Source: Undibacterium umbellatum (GTDB lineage Bacteria > Pseudomonadota > Gammaproteobacteria > Burkholderiales > Burkholderiaceae_D). From it: a stretch of 64,000 nt of DNA. Below the pieces are notes generated by a model. The model saw only the letters and a program-made list of their open reading frames with translations, searched no databases and had not been told where the DNA came from. A program made the translations under genes and the position numbers. Shown here one piece after another: positions 63,288 through 64,000 of this stretch (within the stretch, counting starts at the first letter, position 1; each line of letters opens with the position of its first letter). The stretch lies in contig NZ_JACOFX010000004.1 of NCBI RefSeq assembly GCF_014284125.1, positions 124,001-188,000 on the forward strand, read 5' to 3'.

Positions 63288-63335
63288 TGACAGGCAGGGC
63301 ATGAACAATCGCCCTGCCTGTCACTATTTCATTTC
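63288..63335 (+). terminator. Hairpin after the 62608 gene
   Basis: TGACAGGCAGGGC pairs with GCCCTGCCTGTCA (13 bp, loop ATGAACAATC), followed by a T-rich but interrupted stretch. A probable terminator. Confidence 0.75.
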
Positions 63336-63457
63336 CACAAATGTTTCCATTTGTAATTTTCTGAAACAATTTGACACAATTATGGTGTCAATGTTTTAAT
63401 CCACGCTTTGATTTTTGGCGAAGCGTCGCTTTGCCTTCCATAACAAGAACGCGCAAT

Positions 63458-64000
63458 ATGAAATTTGACTCTTTCAACGCCAAGCCGCAAGGCCAATCGG
63501 CCGGGGCTCTCAGCCTGGACGGCTGGGATAAGTCAGAAAGTCAGCCTGAAGTAAGCCATGTGTCATCCAGCCAGCGCGAGTTGACTGGGCATGACATCGC
63601 CAATTTGCGTCCCAGGGAGTTTCGTAACGTCAGCCTGGGACTGGAGTTGTATGCGCCAGGTAAGTGGCACGAAACCAAGAATAGCCGCTCCTTACGATTG
63701 CATGATATGGCCACTGGCACCAAGCTAAAGGCAAAGGGCTTTGCGCGGCAGGATGTGTCGATAGAAAAATGGGTGGGTATGCGCCTGCCTATGCTGACGA
63801 AAGAAATGCCAGAGATGACGCAGGTGGCGAAACCCGTTGCCATTCAGGGCGAGAACTGGGGAAGCCGCGTCCAGGGGATAGTCACAGAATACCAGGGCCG
63901 CTTGCCTGGCGATGAGGAAGATAGCCATCTGCTGATATGCTGCCTGCGCACCGACAGCATGTTGATTTCAGTGACCATCAGCGCGCCAACACCAGTGTTT
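63458..64000 (+). CDS. Hypothetical protein, 3' end beyond the window
   Basis: At least 181 aa, open to the window end. MKFDSFNAKPQGQSAGALSL, then DIANLRPREFRNVSLGLELY and GSRVQGIVTEYQGRLPGDEE, LLICCLRTDSMLISVTISAP. The end of the visible part resembles the strand pattern of DcrB-like domains (short strand, YE-like segment, strand, strand), but that is a weak impression. No signal peptide. Confidence 0.65.
   Translation, partial: MKFDSFNAKPQGQSAGALSLDGWDKSESQPEVSHVSSSQRELTGHDIANLRPREFRNVSLGLELYAPGKWHETKNSRSLRLHDMATGTKLKAKGFARQDVSIEKWVGMRLPMLTKEMPEMTQVAKPVAIQGENWGSRVQGIVTEYQGRLPGDEEDSHLLICCLRTDSMLISVTISAPTPVF

Overview
The window looks like the chromosome of a betaproteobacterium in Burkholderiales, most likely Oxalobacteraceae (Undibacterium/Janthinobacterium-like). 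This is an inference from gene content (PqiAABC, DUF4148, AbgT, bufferin operon, berberine-bridge-type oxidase) and moderate GC with AT-rich accessory islands. No rRNA or tRNA gene was seen. LAYOUT: 1-4 kb is a housekeeping pqiA-pqiA-pqiB-pqiC operon. 4.0-7.5 kb is an array of small unrelated genes separated by ~180-210 bp elements whose two ends are inverted REP sequences (REPINs); it ends at a REP-associated tyrosine transposase (RAYT) flanked by its own REPs. 7.6-12.9 kb holds a TetR-DUF418-serine hydrolase group and an ArsR/rhodanese regulator divergent from a damaged MFS gene plus DUF2938. 12.9-16.4 kb is a second REPIN-separated array on the minus strand, with a duplicated tail-collar gene, two small membrane proteins and a colicin-type immunity gene. 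17-22 kb carries AbgT, two low-complexity secreted proteins and small genes with further REPINs. || 21.5-43 kb is the most unusual part. A phage-type control region near 35.1 kb (S24/CI-like repressor, two good sigma70 promoters, a recurring 14-bp operator) separates two arms. The leftward arm runs through phage-type replication genes (O-like, DnaC-like loader) into three large polymorphic-toxin genes, each followed by candidate immunity genes. The rightward arm, behind a third promoter with the same operators, runs through small phage-type genes and ssb into a fourth toxin with a lipase-like C-terminus and membrane immunity candidates. All four toxins share an N-terminal motif I-x-G-x-D-G-L-x-Y-x-I-x3-D-E and have different C-termini (deaminase-like, lipase-like, one unrecognised). 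No capsid, tail or lysis genes lie between them, so this looks like a phage early-control module that drives toxins. || 43-64 kb is mostly ordinary chromosome: NUDIX, Asp-box protein, DUF4240, LysR, DUF4148, BBE-type FAD oxidase, TonB-like protein, PP2C-like phosphatase, nitrilase, UbiE-like methyltransferase and a bufA-bufB-bufC copper-bufferin operon. It is interrupted by an AT-rich single gene (50.7-52.8 kb) joining a GHKL ATPase to a PD-(D/E)XK-like nuclease domain, a plausible defence protein. The last gene runs off the window.
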